A stretch of DNA of 64,000 nucleotides from Monocercomonoides exilis (GCA_001643675.2 LSRY02000025.1:312001-376000); one strand, 5' to 3'. Counted from the stretch's first letter, positions 1 to 12,600 are shown. The notes: generated from the sequence alone by a model not told the origin. Numbers and translations: made by a program.

Positions 1-3000
1 TCTCTTCTCGTTCTTCCTTTTCTTCTTCTTTCTCCTTCTCCTTCTCCTGCTCTTTCTCTTTCTCTTCTTCTTCTCCCTTTACTTCTTCTTTCTCTTCTTT
101 CTCTTCATCTTTTTCCTTTTCTTCTTTCTCTTCATCTTTTTCCTTTTCTTCTTTCTTTTCTTCTTTCTCTTTCTCTTCTTCTTTCTCTTTTTTCTTTTCT
201 TTCTCCTCCTCCTCTTCCTTCTCTTCTTTCACTTCAATTATAATTGGAATATTCTCTTTTTCTCTTTTCATCTTTTCTATTTCTTCTTTCAATCTTCGAA
301 TTTCTTCTTCTTTCTCTTTCTCTCTCTCCTTCTCCTTCTCTTCCTCTTCCTCTTTTCCTTCTTTCTCTCTTTCTCTTTCTCTTTCTCTTTCTTCTTTCTC
401 TCTCTCTCTCATTTTTCTTTCTTCTTCAAGTAGAATTCTCAACTTCAATATTTCTTGTTCATATTTCTTCATAACTTCTTCCTTTTCTTCTTCATTTTCT
501 TTTCCTTCCTTCTTCTTCTCTTCTTTCTCTTTCTCCTTCTCCTTCTCCTTCTCTTCTTCAATCATCTTCTTCTTCAATTCTTCATTCTCCTTCATTAAAA
601 TCTCTATTTTCTTTTCTTTCTCTTCTTCTCCTTCTTTTTCTCCTTCTTCTTTCTTTTCCTTTTCTTTTCCTTTCTCTTCTTCCTTTTCATTTGTTAAATT
701 CATCATCATTCTCAAAACTTCGTTCTCTTTCAATAAATTCTCTATTCTTTTCTCTTTCTCTTCTTCATTTTCTTCTTCTTCTTCTTCCTTCTCTTTCTCT
801 TCTTTCTCTTTCTCCTTTTCTTTCTCCTTCTCTTTCACTTCTTCAATCATAATCTTCCTTAAAACTTCGTTCTCTTTTAGAAGATTTTCAATTCTCAATT
901 TCATTTCTTCCTTCTCTTCATCATCTTCTTTTTCTTCTTCTTTCTCTTCTTTTTCTTTCTTTTCTTCCCCTTCTTTCTCTTCCTTTTTCTCTTCTTCTTC
1001 CTCTTCCTTCTCTTCTTTCACTTCAATTATAATCGGAATATTCTCTTTTTCCCTTCTTAACTTTTCTATTTCTTCTTTCAGTCTTCGAATTTCTTCTTCT
1101 TTCTCCTCTTCCTTTTTATCTTCTTTCTCTTTCTCTTTCTCTTCAACAATCATTGGAATAATTTCTTTCTCTTCTTTTTCTTCATTTTTCTCCTCTTCTT
1201 TCTCCTCTTTCTCTTTTTCTTCCTTTTCTTCTTTTATTTCAATGATAATCGGAATAGTTTCTTCTTTCTCTTTCTTCTTTTTCTCTTCTTCAAGTTGCAT
1301 TCTCAAATTCTTTATTTCTTGTTCATATTTCTTCAAAAGTTCGCTTTCTTCTTTCTCCTTTTCTTTCTCTTCTTCTTCTTCTTTCCCCTCCTCTTCTTTC
1401 TCCTCCTTTTTATCTTCCTCTTTTTCTCCTTCTTCCTCTTCTTTCTCTTCTTTCACTTCAATTATTATTGGAATATTCTCTTTTTCTCTTCTCAACTTTT
1501 CTATTTCTTCTTTCAATCTTCGAATTTCTTCTTCTCTTTCTTTTTCTTTCTCCTTTTCTTTCTCTTCTTCTTTCTCTTTCTCTTTCACTTTCACTTCTTC
1601 AATCATGATCTTCCTTAAAACTTCGTTTTCTTTTAGCAAATTCTCTATTCTTAATTTCATTTCTTCTTTCTCTTCCTCTTCCTCTTCCTTCTCTTCTCCT
1701 TCTCTCTTTTCTTTCTCCTTTTCTTTCTCTTTCTCCTTCTCTTCTTCAATCATCTTCTTCTTCAATTCTTCGTTCTCCTTCATTAAAATCTCAATTCTTC
1801 TTTCTTTCTCTTCTTTCTCTTCTTTTCCTTTTTTCTCCTCTTTTTCTTCTTCTCCTTCTTCTTTCTCTTTCTCTTCTTCTTTCTCATTCGTCATATTCAT
1901 CATCATCCTTAACACCTCATTCTCTTTCAATAAATTCTCAATTCTTTTCTCTTTCTCCTCCTCCTCCTCCTCTTTTTCTTCTTCCTTCTCTTTCTTCTCT
2001 TCCTTTTCTTCTTCTTTCTCCTTCTCCTTCTCCTTCTCTTTCCCCCTTTCACTTTCTTCTATCATGATTTTCCTCAACACTTCGTTTTCTTTCAATAGAT
2101 TTTCTATTCTTTTTTCCATTTCTTCTCTCATTCTTCGATTCTCTTCTTCTCGTTCTTCTTTTTCTTTTTCTTTTTCTTTTTCTTTCTTTTCTTCTTTCTC
2201 CTCTTTCTCTTTCTCTTTCTCTTTCTCTTCATCTTTCTCCTTCTCTTCTTCTTCTTTCTCTTCTTTCACTTCAATAATTATTGGAATATTCTCTTTTTCT
2301 CTTCTTAATTTTTCTATTTCTTCTTTCAATCTTCGAATTTCTTCTTCTCTTCCTTCCTTTTTATCTTCTTTCTCCTTCTCTTTCTCTTCAATCATCTTCT
2401 TCCTCAATTCTTCATTCTGCTTCAATAAATCTTCAATTCTTTTCTCTTTCTCTTTCTCTTTCTCTCCTTCTTTCTCTTCTTTCCCTTCTTTCTCTTCTTT
2501 CCCTTCTTTCTCATCTTTCTCATTCGTAACATTCATCATAATTCTTAATACCTCGTTTTCTTTCAATAGATTCTCTATTCTTTTCTCCTTTTCTTTCTCT
2601 TCTTTCTCGTTCGCTTCTTCCATCAGATTTCTTAACACATCGTTCTCTTTTATCAAGTTTTCTATTCTCTTTTTCATCTCTTCTTTCTCTTCGTCTCTTT
2701 CCTTCTCCTCTTCTTCTTCTACAATAACAGCTTCAAATTCATTATCTCTTGAATATTCTTCTTTCTCCTTCTTCTCATCTTCCTCTTCTTTCTCCTTCTC
2801 TTCCTTCTCCAATGGCATAAATTTCTTCTTGCTTGATGCTTCTTTCAACTTCTTCACTTGCTTCTCATAAATCCTCCGGATTTCTTCGTCTTCTTCGTTC
2901 AATTTCATCATTTTGCTCTCAATTTTCTCGTTTTCTCCTTCTTTCTCCTTCTCCTCTTCTTTCTCTTCTTTCTCTTCTTTCACTTCAATTATAATTGGAA

Positions 3001-4964
3001 TATTCTCTTTTTCCCTTCTCAATCTTTCTATTTCTTCTTTCAATCTTCGAATTTCTTCTTCTTTTTCCTTCTCTTTCTCTTTCTCCCTTTCTCTCTCTTT
3101 CTTTTCCTTCTCCTCAATTTTTTCTTTCTCTTTCTCTTCAATCATTCTTTGCCTCAATTCTTCATTCTCTTTCAAAAGATTCTCTATTTTCTTTTCCTTT
3201 TCTTCTCCTTTCTCATCCTTCTCTTCTTTTTCATCTGAAACATTCATCATAATTCTTAATACCTCATTCTCTTTCAGCAAATTCTCTATTCTTTTCTCTT
3301 TCTCCTTCTCTTCTTTCTCATTCGCTTCTTCCATCAGATTTCTCAACACATCATTTTCCTTTAGGAGGTTTTCAATTCTTTTTGCCATTTCTTCTTTCTC
3401 TTCATCTTTCTCTTTCTCTTTCTCTTTCTCAATCTTTTCTTTCTCCTTCTCTTCAATCATTTTCTTTCTCAGCTCTTCATTTTGTTTCAAAAGATCTTCA
3501 ATTCTTTTCTCTTTCTCTTTAACCTCTTCCTTTCCTTCTTCTTTCTCATTCGTAACATTCATCATCATCCTTAGCACTTCATTTTCTTTCAGCAAATTTT
3601 CCATTCTTTTCTCTTTCTCTTTCTCTTCTTTCTCATTCGCTTCTTCCATCAGATTTCTTAACACATCGTTCTCTTTTAACAAATTTTCTATTCTCTTTTC
3701 CATCTCTTCTTTCTCTTCGTCTCTTTCCTTCTCCTTCTCTTTCCCTTTCACTTCTTCGTCATCCATCAAACTTCTTAGCACTTCATTCTCTTTCAACAAA
3801 TTCTCTATTTTTTTCTCTTTCTCTTCACTTTCTTCAATCTCTTTCTCTTCTCTTTCTCTTTCTTCCCTCTCTCTTTCCTCTTTCTCTCTCTCAATTTCCT
3901 TCTCCCTCTTCTCCCTCTCTGCCTCCATCTCCCCCACTTTCTCCTTCAGCTCCTCGTTCTCCTTCGATAGCGACTCATACATCGCACTAAACTTCGCTTC
4001 GATGCTCGAAAACATTTTCTTTTTCTCATCGTTTTTCTTCTGGCTGTCCATCTGCTTCCTCATCTTCTCTGCTTCTCTCTCAAACTCTGCCTTTTCCCTT
4101 CTGAACTGCTCTTTCTCTGCCTCCAGCGCTGCCAGCTTCTGCTCTGCCTCTTCTTTCTCCCGCACAATCTCCCTCTTCCGCTCTTTCTTGTCCGCCAGCC
4201 GCTGCTCATACTGCTTCAGCTGCAGTTCCAGTGAGTTTGCTCTCTCCTTCTCTTCCTCGGCTGCTCCGGTTGCTTCCTCCATCTCCTTCTTCTGCGCTGC
4301 TTCTCTGTCCTTCATTTCCTCCAGCTCATCCAGCAGCGCATCTTTCTCCTCTGCCCACGCCTCTTTCTGTCTCTCAATCTCTTTCGCTTTCTCCGCCAGC
4401 TTCTTGTTATTCTCCTCAGAAAGCCTGCTAAGCTGCTCTTCCATTTCTCCAAGTTTTGCCTCAAACATTTCTGTTCGTTCATTTATTTCCTTCAGCTCTT
4501 CCTCTTTTGATGCCAGCTGCGTATGTGCTTTGTTTAATTGAGCTTTTAAGACAGTGACTTGTTCGCGCAGCACATTGGGCTAAATAGATGCGGAAATTGA
4601 TAAATAATGAAATAGAAATTCGAGTAAAATGTTATAAATTTTATTTTTATTTTTTGAATGAATATTTGAGAATATTTAAAAAAGCATATATCAAATTTTA
4701 ATTGCAAAAATAATGAAAATGACAGAACAAATTTTGTAAGAAAAGAACAACGATAATTCATACATCTGTAGACGTTGCAATAATTGAGCTTTTATTGTGC
4801 TCATGCGCATTTGCATCATCATAGTTATCGCTTTTCGAATGAGCATTTATTTCTGTTTTCTTGCTATTCGATCCTCCTTTATGAATGCCTGAGACAACGG
4901 AGCGTTCTGCTTCCCCTTCCAATAAAGCATCAGCCTCTGGTTGAACGATGTTTTCCTGTTGCAT
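1..4964 (-). CDS. Glu/Lys-rich coiled-coil protein with repeated modules (3' end outside window)
   Basis: Two exons are visible: 4764-4964 (67 codons, starting MQQENIVQPEADAL) and 4579 down to the window edge. They are joined in phase 0 across an intron with donor GTATGA and acceptor TTTAG. The larger exon reads without a stop for about 1526 codons. Its first 190 or so residues are a conventional heptad-like coiled coil (VLREQVTVLKAQLNKAH). The remainder is almost pure E/K/R interrupted by three recurring modules: RIENLLKENEVLR (about 12 copies), IRRLKEEIEKLRREKENIP followed by IIIEV (6-7 copies), and NEELKKKMIEE. A long rod-like structural or cytoskeletal protein is the likely product, but no named family is recognised. 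Tandem module duplication probably built it. The start is the first ATG of the open exon; a further upstream exon cannot be excluded. The plus strand is polypyrimidine throughout, so plus-strand Ser/Phe frames here are artefacts. Confidence 0.75.
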
Positions 4965-5939
4965 AATGCAATTATGGTTAAATAAAATTATTATTGTTTT
5001 GAATATTCAAAATTTTTGAAAGTTGCTTGTTGTATATAAAAAATCAAAATCAAATTTTCATTGAAATAATCATTTGAATGAAATCGAGTTTTATTTCTGA
5101 ATTTGTTTAATATTATTTCCAATTTTCTGCAAAACATAAATGGTGGAAATGAAATGATTGCATATTCACCATGTTTTTATCGATAATTTCAAAGTCGTTG
5201 AAATTATTTCAATTTGGGGCATAATTCTTTCATTTATGAAAAAAACAACAATTTGTTCCAAACTATTTCCTCAACCTTATAATGAGAAATCTTTCATTCT
5301 CACATCAAAAACACATAGGAAATTTTTCAAACATTTCAAAATTTTTTTAATGTGCAGAATGGAACAAAATTCATAAAGCAAAAAATTTAGTCCCATTTTT
5401 AATTAACCACAAAAAATGTTAAGGTTATCTTTTCTTTTCTTTTCTTTTCTTTTCTTTTCTTTTCTTTTTCTTTTTCTTTTTCTTTTTTTTGTCAATTAAC
5501 ATTTCTTCTTTCTGCTAATAATTAAAATATTTCTTTATCTTATTATTCATCGAATTGTGTTATAAGAAATAATAATCTTTCGTATTTATTAAAAAAGAAG
5601 TACATTTAGAAATTATATCTTTTTTCATATATTCTTCGTAATAAACACGAACTTGAAATCGACTTTTTTTCGAAAATAATCTTATGAAAATAAGTTTTGC
5701 AAAACTGGAAAATGAACTTTTAAAAAATATTTCTCATTTGACGTGTTATTTATTTCAAAAAAAAAAAAATGAATAAAAAACTGTTTCAATTCAATTTAAA
5801 AATTTTCAGAAAATTCTTTTAATCGATTTGACAAAAATCGCCTTCAAACAAATTGCAGCAATAAAATTTCCAATATTCAATAATTAGCATTGTGGTCAAA
5901 TTTGATAGATTTGTTTCAAAAATCATGGAAAAATATGTG
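4965..5939. other. AT-rich intergenic DNA
   Basis: No gene is seen. The stretch holds a TTTTC microsatellite (5429-5490) and a block at about 5236-5405 that resembles 56226-56400; both contain TTTGTTCCAAACT near the start and CCCATTT near the end. Confidence 0.6.
5429..5490. repeat. (TTTTC)n / (TTTTTC)n microsatellite
   Basis: About ten TTTTC units grade into TTTTTC units and then a T run. It lies in intergenic DNA. Confidence 0.95.
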
Positions 5940-6150
5940 GCTGATACTTTTTGAAATCAAACATTCGTTCGAGTTTTGATCGAAAATATTACCACAATGA
6001 AATTTTGAAACATTATTCTTTAACTGATAATACATATTTTTCATGATGTTATTATGAAGAAACTAATTTTACAAAAAATCCCATTGAGATTAAATTTTTG
6101 ATCAAAACTCGAACGAAAACATGATTTAAAAAAAGGATCAACTATGCCTC
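5940..6150. repeat. Short inverted-repeat element (MITE-like remnant)
   Basis: A perfect 16-bp inverted pair (CGTTCGAGTTTTGATC at 5966-5981, complement at 6100-6115) lies inside longer imperfect arms that extend outward to about 5940 and 6150. The outer right end reads CACAGAGGCATA on the complement. Similar CACAGAGG ends occur near 8418 and 56486. No coding capacity. A degraded MITE is the simplest reading. Confidence 0.5.
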
Positions 6151-6173
6151 TGTGACGTGACAAGTTATGAAAA

Positions 6174-6423
6174 CATATGGGTAATTCTTTTTGAAAAGAC
6201 GCAAATGTTTAATTTTCAAGAAAATCAAAAATTTCATATTTTGCTCATATTTAAGTGAACATACTCCAAACTTCACTTATGTTGTATCTATTTCTGAATT
6301 ATGCCATTTCACTCGTTCCAAAGAAGATTCGTGAGTGGAAACAGAAATTTGAGCAAAATGTGAAAATTTTGATTTATTTGAAAATAAAACGTTTGCGACT
6401 TTTCAAAAAGAATAACCCATATG
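6174..6423. mobile_element. 250-bp MITE with long terminal inverted repeats
   Basis: The left end CATATGGGTAATTCTTTTTG matches the complement of the right end (CAAAAAGAATAACCCATATG) with one difference, and the similarity continues inward for about 60-70 bp (GACGCAAA, AATTTTCAA, TTTTGCTCA). There is no open frame of note, so the element would depend on a transposase supplied elsewhere. The internal arm sequence resembles the foldback element at 26013-26245, so both may belong to one family. Ends carry TA dinucleotides, as expected of Tc1/mariner-type insertion. Confidence 0.7.
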
Positions 6424-6463
6424 TCTGTCACAAAAAAAAAAAATAAAAAATAAAATATATATA

Positions 6464-8015
6464 CACTGACAATCAAAAATAACTGATCCACTTACAAAAA
6501 TTGAAAATATGAAGCAACAGTAATGAAAGAAAAAAAATCACATTCAATTATTATTATTATCAAACACGTTAATGCTTTGCAATAGTGATAATTTTTTTTC
6601 TCTTTTCAAAAACAATAAAAAAAGAACGATTTTCCTGAAAATAGAAAAAATTATTTGTCAAAAATATGTGATCTGAATTTTCAAAAAAAAGTTAAATTTC
6701 AAAAATTAATGCCAATAACATAATAAAAATATATTAATAGTTGATTGATCCTCCTTCATTTAAAATAACTGTTTTAAGGCGTTTTTACATCGAATGAACA
6801 AGTTTATTTATTATATCCATTTCAATTTCATTCCAGGCATCCAAAATTGATTGTTTCAGCTCATTCACATTTTTCTTTGGTTTTCCATCTTTGAAAACTA
6901 TCCTAGATAAAATGCTCCACACATTTTCGATGATATTTAAATCTGGAGAATAAGGAGGCCATTCTACGCTGGTTATTGAAAAATCTTTGATAACATTTTG
7001 CACATTTAAAGATCGATGAATTGGTGAATTATCGTGGATAAATCTCCAATAATTTTTGAATCGCTTGCGTGCATAAGGAATTAATGAAAATTTCAAAATA
7101 CGACAATATTCCTCAGAATTCATTGTTTCACTGACAAAAACGATTGGTGATTTGAAATTAAAACCCACTGCAGCCCATATATTTATTTTTTCATGTTTAT
7201 TCTGACTTTGATGATCGAAAATTTCCTCATTATCTTTTTCAATCCATTCCATTCTTGTATTATCTGGTCCAAATAAATTGAATTTTTTTTCATCTGCGAA
7301 GATCGTAAGTTCCCATAATTCATCATCCCTTAAATGTTTTTCCGCAAATTCGTTTCTCTTCTCACAAGCATTCTTTGATAAATAAGGTTTGATTTTTCTC
7401 TTAGTATATTTTCTATTAATTAAGCGCAATAGTCGATGAGCAGTGGAATTGCTGCAATTCACACCAAGATAATCGGTTAGATCTCTGGCTCTTCGAATTT
7501 TCATGCATTTTGATTCTTTTTTAGCTTTTCTCAACAGAGCAGGCGTAAGAATAAGTGGCCTTCCGAGTTTGCGTCTGACAAGCCGTTTTGATTGAATATG
7601 GTTTGTTTTCAAGTACTTTTTTGCAGTATTGACTGAAATATTCAATATACGAGCAATTTCGTTTCTTCCTTTTCCTTGATCGCGCAGTATATGTATTTTC
7701 TTTTGAATCGAGCCCTTTGTAATTCTTGTCATTTTGTTTTGTTTGTGTATTATTTCTTTTTTTGTATTAATACTTTTATCATTCGCAAATTAACCTTTTT
7801 TTCCGGATCACATTTTTTTGAAAATAATTTCCTGCAAAATATAAAAATAAACGTTTTTTTATATTGATCAAGTCTTTTTTTATAAACAAAAACTGATAAA
7901 TCTTAAATGTCATTTTGTTATTTACTGATCGATATATTTTCGCTTTTGACTTATGCTTTATTTGTAAAAAAAATAAAGAAACTTCATCAGGATCACATTA
8001 TTCTGATGAGTAGTG
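6464..8015 (-). mobile_element. Tc1-type DNA transposon, complete copy
   Basis: A Tc1 transposase frame is bracketed by terminal inverted repeats. The left end (6464) starts CACTGACAATCA and the right end (complement from 8015) starts CACTACTCATCA; 18 of the first 26 bases agree, including a shared TGATCC at the inner edge. Both ends are flanked by TA (6462-6463 and 8016-8017), the target duplication of the Tc1/mariner superfamily. Length 1552 bp is usual for a Tc1 element. The insertion lies in a TA-rich microsatellite-like stretch (ATATAT on both sides). Confidence 0.85.
6734..7732 (-). pseudogene. Tc1 transposase (DD34E) with one premature stop
   Basis: The frame starts MTRITKGSIQ at 7732 and runs 315 codons to TAA at 6785-6787. 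N-terminal helix-turn-helix DNA-binding region: about residues 8-45, followed by a second one and a GRP motif at 57-59. Catalytic triad: Asp147 (FADEKK), Asp234 (HDNSPIH) and Glu269 (LNIIENVW), with exactly 34 residues between the last two, which defines the Tc1 DD34E group. After the TAA the same frame continues with KRLKTVILNEGGSINY and a second TAA at 6734-6736. That is the C-terminal tail normally present in Tc1 transposases (SMxxRL...GG...Y), so the first stop looks like a recent nonsense change removing 16 residues. The catalytic core is intact, so partial activity is possible. This is the only gene of the 6464-8015 element. Confidence 0.85.
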
Positions 8016-8507
8016 TATATATATATATATATATATAATTAAATAAAAACAAAATAATACGAATGATAGTGAAATCTTTAAAAAGTATAACAAGGAGCTT
8101 AGGAAAAAATTTGTTGATAGCATCTGCAACATCTGGCTATTTTTTCTCTTTTGTCAGTGACAGTCAGTGACTGTCACTGACAAATTGTGACAAAATAATT
8201 CCTCAACTAATATTTCCTGTCAAAAAATATATGTTGGGAACTTGAACGTTTTTAATTTGAAATTTGATTTTTTCAAAATAATCAGAATTGTTTTTTATAT
8301 ATTCACAAATTAATTATTGTAGTAATTAAAAATTGTGAAATCGTTATAAATGACCATTTTTGACAAATCACAAATATCTTGTCGGCCATTTTGTCTCTAT
8401 TTCAATTTTCTTTTGTCATGACACAGAGGTTAAGGATCAACCATGTGTTATTAGAAAAATAATCATATTTGTTTTGTCAAAAATTTCGGTTTGAATATTC
8501 ATTAAGA
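8016..8507. other. AT-rich intergenic DNA right of the Tc1 element
   Basis: No gene. It starts with a TA microsatellite (8016-8036), contains the palindrome at 8150-8184 and a CACAGAGG repeat end near 8418. Confidence 0.6.
8150..8184. repeat. Perfect 17-bp-arm palindrome
   Basis: TTTGTCAGTGACAGTCA, one G, then the exact complement TGACTGTCACTGACAAA. The CACTGACAA at its edge is also the first nine bases of the Tc1 element's left terminus at 6464, so this may be two transposon termini fused head to head after excision or deletion. Confidence 0.85.
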
Positions 8508-8771
8508 ATATGGGTGATAATTTTTGAAATCATATCTTTTTTCGGGGTGTTGATTTTTCAAAGATTGTCAGTTTTTCGAAAGAAATTTTTTTTCAAAAGA
8601 AAAGAAGCATGATAATTGTTTTAAATAACGAATGGTTATTCTAAATCAAAGATAAAAATGTATTCAATAAGCCTTTTTTCTTTTCGATTTTTGTTTATTG
8701 ATATTCAAGAAATATTTTTGTACCGAAATTTTTGAATGAAATAATATGACTTCAAAAATAATCACCCATAT
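8508..8771. mobile_element. MITE, GGGTGAT family, copy 1
   Basis: The left end TATGGGTGATAATTTTTGAA and right end (complement TATGGGTGATTATTTTTGAA) are inverted copies about 264 bp apart. The same end sequence recurs at 27855, 55967 and, as solo ends, at 8929-8960, 54628-54660 and 55601-55640. No reading frame. Confidence 0.7.
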
Positions 8772-9605
8772 TTATCAATGAACAATGAAAAGTTCAGAAT
8801 CTATTCCATGAAGCCTCTTCTATTTTTTCCAATCAAATAATAACTTTTGAAAGGATATTTATTCACTTTGAATTTGAATGAAAAATATTTAACAAATGAT
8901 AATGAATTTTCGTAATGATTAACAGACCGAAAAAAGATATGATTTTAAAAATAATCACCCAGGTGTTCATTTTTGAATTCACTCTGTGATAACAATTCCA
9001 GCTAGCCTAACAAGGATATTAAACGTTAGTTTTATGTTGTAACTGAGTTAAAAACTGCAAAAAATTAAAAAAAAAAAATCCTATAAGTGATTTATGTGCA
9101 AACAAATTTGGTAAGTGTAAGATTATTGAGATTGAATAATAAATAATGTTTTAAAAAAAGATGTTTAAGCTAAATGAAAGCCTTAAGAAACAAACAAAAA
9201 AAATATCCCACTATGCAAACAAAACAGAAATAAAATTCCTGATGAAAATGAATTTAAAAATTCAAACTCAAATTGTCTGAATTAGAACCATAAAAAGAGA
9301 ATTAAACAAGCATCGAGTATAGAAAATTCATAAAAATAAGATTTCTGAAAAAATATATTGTATAATTTTGGTTTCAAAAATCAATCAAATGCTGCAAAAT
9401 TTTTTCACACAAAGAATTTCAAAAACATCATTTTTTTCATTGTCAAAAATTAGACTTCAAAAAAATGAAAATTTCTGTATCTCTTTTCGCTTTATTATGC
9501 TTTTATTTTATTTTATTTTATTTTATTTTATTTTATTTTATTTATTTTTTAAAGATTTTTTCCCCTCTTTCAAATTAAATTCCTTCTCTATTTCTTTCAT
9601 AGAAT
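8772..9605. other. AT-rich intergenic DNA with a solo MITE end
   Basis: A right-hand terminus of the GGGTGAT family lies at 8929-8960 (CCGAAAAAAGATATGA ... ATAATCACCC). A (TTTTA)n microsatellite follows at 9501-9544, just downstream of the stop codon of the next gene. No gene seen. Confidence 0.6.
9501..9544. repeat. (TTTTA)n microsatellite
   Basis: About nine TTTTA units. The same pentamer array occurs at 46841-46886, 58811-58841 and near 61371. Confidence 0.95.
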
Positions 9606-12600
9606 TCACTTGCTTTCCACTGAATAATCCATCAGCCCCTTTCCTCCTCTTATGCCAGCCACTCGTGTTCCATTGAGCGATCTGGGAAATTTAAACATCC
9701 CTTTTTCATCCTTCACAGCAGCTTCTGAAGGTAAATAACAGCTTTGTTGTTCTGTTTGTGTTCCATTCTTTTGCCGGCTTGCAGTTGATTGCTTGGCTAA
9801 CTGGCTGTGTTTTAGCTGCAGGCTGAGGATTAGCTCTGTGGTGATCATTTGACTTGGAGAAGATAGCTCAGATGATGCAAGAGAAGTTGGAGAATAAGAA
9901 GAAATAGAAGAAGAATAAGAATAAGAAGAAGAAGAAGAAGAATGACTTATCCCTTCTCTCTTTGAATCTGCATCCATCTCAACTCCTGCGATTCCCACCT
10001 TGCTCTCTTCCATCGCCTGCTTTCCTTTACTCATTTTCTGTGTCTGTTTTCCAACACCTGTCTCCTTCATTGTGCGAGAAAGTGCTTTAATCTGTTTATA
10101 ATTATTATTGTTGTTATTATTATTATTGCTATTATTGTAATGAATTGAACCAGAATTCAACAGCTGAGGGCTGCCAATGGGAGAATGTGTCTGTTTATCA
10201 TTCGATGCACAGAGTGGGCTGAAGGTGGCTTTGGCGCTGGCGTTCATTGGTGATGACGCTGGAAGGGAAATATCTGTTTGCGGAGAGAGGAAATGCGGAT
10301 CGGAATGAAAAGAAGAAGAAGAAGAAGAGGAAGAAGAAGAAAGCGCATTTGTTTGATTTTCGCTGAGTTTTGTAGCGTTTCTTGGAGCATCTGGTTTTGA
10401 AATCGGGATGGGAGGGAGAATTGGAGAAAGGCCATCGAAGAAGGAAGTGTAATGAGAGAACAAAGAATAACTTGTCTGCCTTTTCTTTTTCGTGTTCTGT
10501 GTGGAAGAAGGAGGATTTGAGGAAGGAGAGAAGGGAAGCATAGAAATGGAAGAAGAAGAAGAGGTAGATGAAGAAGATGATGATAACAAAGTATTATACT
10601 CTTTTCCCAATCCTTTCCCATCATCGCCCCCTCCCCTATTCCCCTCTGCTTTCCCCCAATTCAACCTGCACATCTCCACATAGTTCTGTTTCAAAGCCAA
10701 ATTTGTCAAATCCAACGAAGCCTGCTGTGGCATTACAGGAACACCGTATGTTCCGAGAAAGGCTCCGTCTAAAGTGAACAAGGCACTGTGCTTGCTGAAG
10801 GTGAGGAGGAGAAAAGGAGGGGCAGTTTTGTGCGGGGAAAAGGGGTGGAGGAGAGGGAGAGAGGAGGAAAAGGGGGAAGAAGAAGAAGTTGTTGTAGAAG
10901 AAGAAGATGATTGATTATTAAGAGAAGAAGTATTTGTAAAGGAATTTGAAGGAGAAGAAGAAGAAGAAGAAGAAGCAGGAGTTGCAGCAGATGGTGAAGT
11001 CAATGAGCCAGCAGGAGAGCGAGGTGGAGTCGCAATTCTGCCCGTCGACAGCGCAAAAGCTGATGTTTGCAGGTTCTCTTTGTGCTCAAACACAGTTGGA
11101 GGCGCAATCGAAGGCACAAACAAAGCAGAAGTGACTTCGTGTTCGTGTGTGGTGAACGGGGTGATGGTGAAGGAGGCAGCAGCTTTCGCACGCGAAGCAG
11201 CAAGAGAAGCAGAAGCAGCGCTGGATTTCTTCTTCATTTTGGAGGATCTTTCGAGTTCGATTGAGGAAGAAGAAGAAGTTGGGGAAGGAGAAGGAGAAGG
11301 GGAAGGAGTAGAGGATGAGGAAGGGTTTGGATTATCATTTAAAGAAGAAGAAGAAGAGGAAGAAGAAAGAGGAGGAGAAAAAGAGGAGGCAGAAGAAGTG
11401 AGTTCAGGGTGGAGAACGAGAAAAGCGTCGTAGAAGTTGTACATTCCTTTCCAGTGGAACTTGAGAAAAGGAAGAGCAGAAACAGGATGTGCGTTGAGAG
11501 GTGGAGAGGGATGGAGAGAAGAAGAAGAGGAAGAAGAAGAATTTGAAGATGGTGAGGAAGGAACAGATGAAGATGAGGAAGAAGAAGAGGAGGAGGAAGA
11601 GGAAGGAGGAAGGTGAGGTGTCAAAGAAGGAGTTGAAGTGGCAGGTTGTAAGTTTGTTGTTGTTGTTGTTGTTGTTGAGTTATTAGAGGAGAAAGGTGAA
11701 GAAGAAGAGGAAGAGGAAGAAGAAAGATGTGAAGTGTTTCGTGTTGGCTGTTGTGAGGTGGATTGAGAAAGAGAAGAGTGGACATAGGAAAGAGGTGATG
11801 TGGAGGATAAAACAGAAGAAGAAGAGGAGGAAGAAGAAGTTGTTGGTGTAATGGTTGTTGTTGTTGTTGTTATTGAAGACGAAGAAGAATATGCTGATGA
11901 CAAAGGAGAAGAAGAAGGTGATGATGATAAGTTGCTTTGCTTTCTTCGAGGCAGAGTTAATTCCAACTCTGAATAATTCATCTCATCAGTCAGAAAAGTT
12001 GCAGAAGTCTTCTCTTTTGTTGTTGGAGTTAGCATTTGCTCCTTTTTTACCTCATCAAAATTCTCTTTCCCATCAATTTTTGAATATGTTGAAATGATAT
12101 TCTTGTTTGCTTCTGAACACACTGAAAAATCACTTTCCTCTTTTTTCCTTTGACTTTGCATTCGAATCTGTATTTCCCTTCCTTCTCCTTCTCCTTTTTC
12201 TCTTTCTCTATGTTCTCTTTCTCTTTCTCTTTCTCTTTCTCTTTCTTCTTCTTCCACATTCTTCTTCCCTGTCAAAGGAGAAGATGAACGTGAAGTTATT
12301 TGCTGCTTCTCCTTCATCGGCATTGCAGACAGAAGACGAGGCCTCGACATCTGCCGAGAAAGAGAAGGTGTTCGCAAAAGCCCTCCATTGCTTGAATAAG
12401 AAGAAGAAGAGGAAGAAGAAGCAGCAGCTGATATTGCGTTTTCCAGTGCCTTAATGGAAAGAAAGAGGGAAGGAGGGAAAAGAGAATAATTCAGAAGTTC
12501 AATCAAATCGAATATCATCACATTTCCTGAGACAGAAATGATGGAGAGGATGAGAGAGAGGTAAGGAGTGGAGCAAGAAGGGTATAGAACATCTGAGGGG

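Noticed and set aside
1242-4541. Long plus-strand frames rich in Ser and Phe
   Set aside because: They are the reverse reading of the minus-strand Glu/Lys coiled-coil gene. The minus frame has the initiator exon, a phased intron and repeated structured modules.
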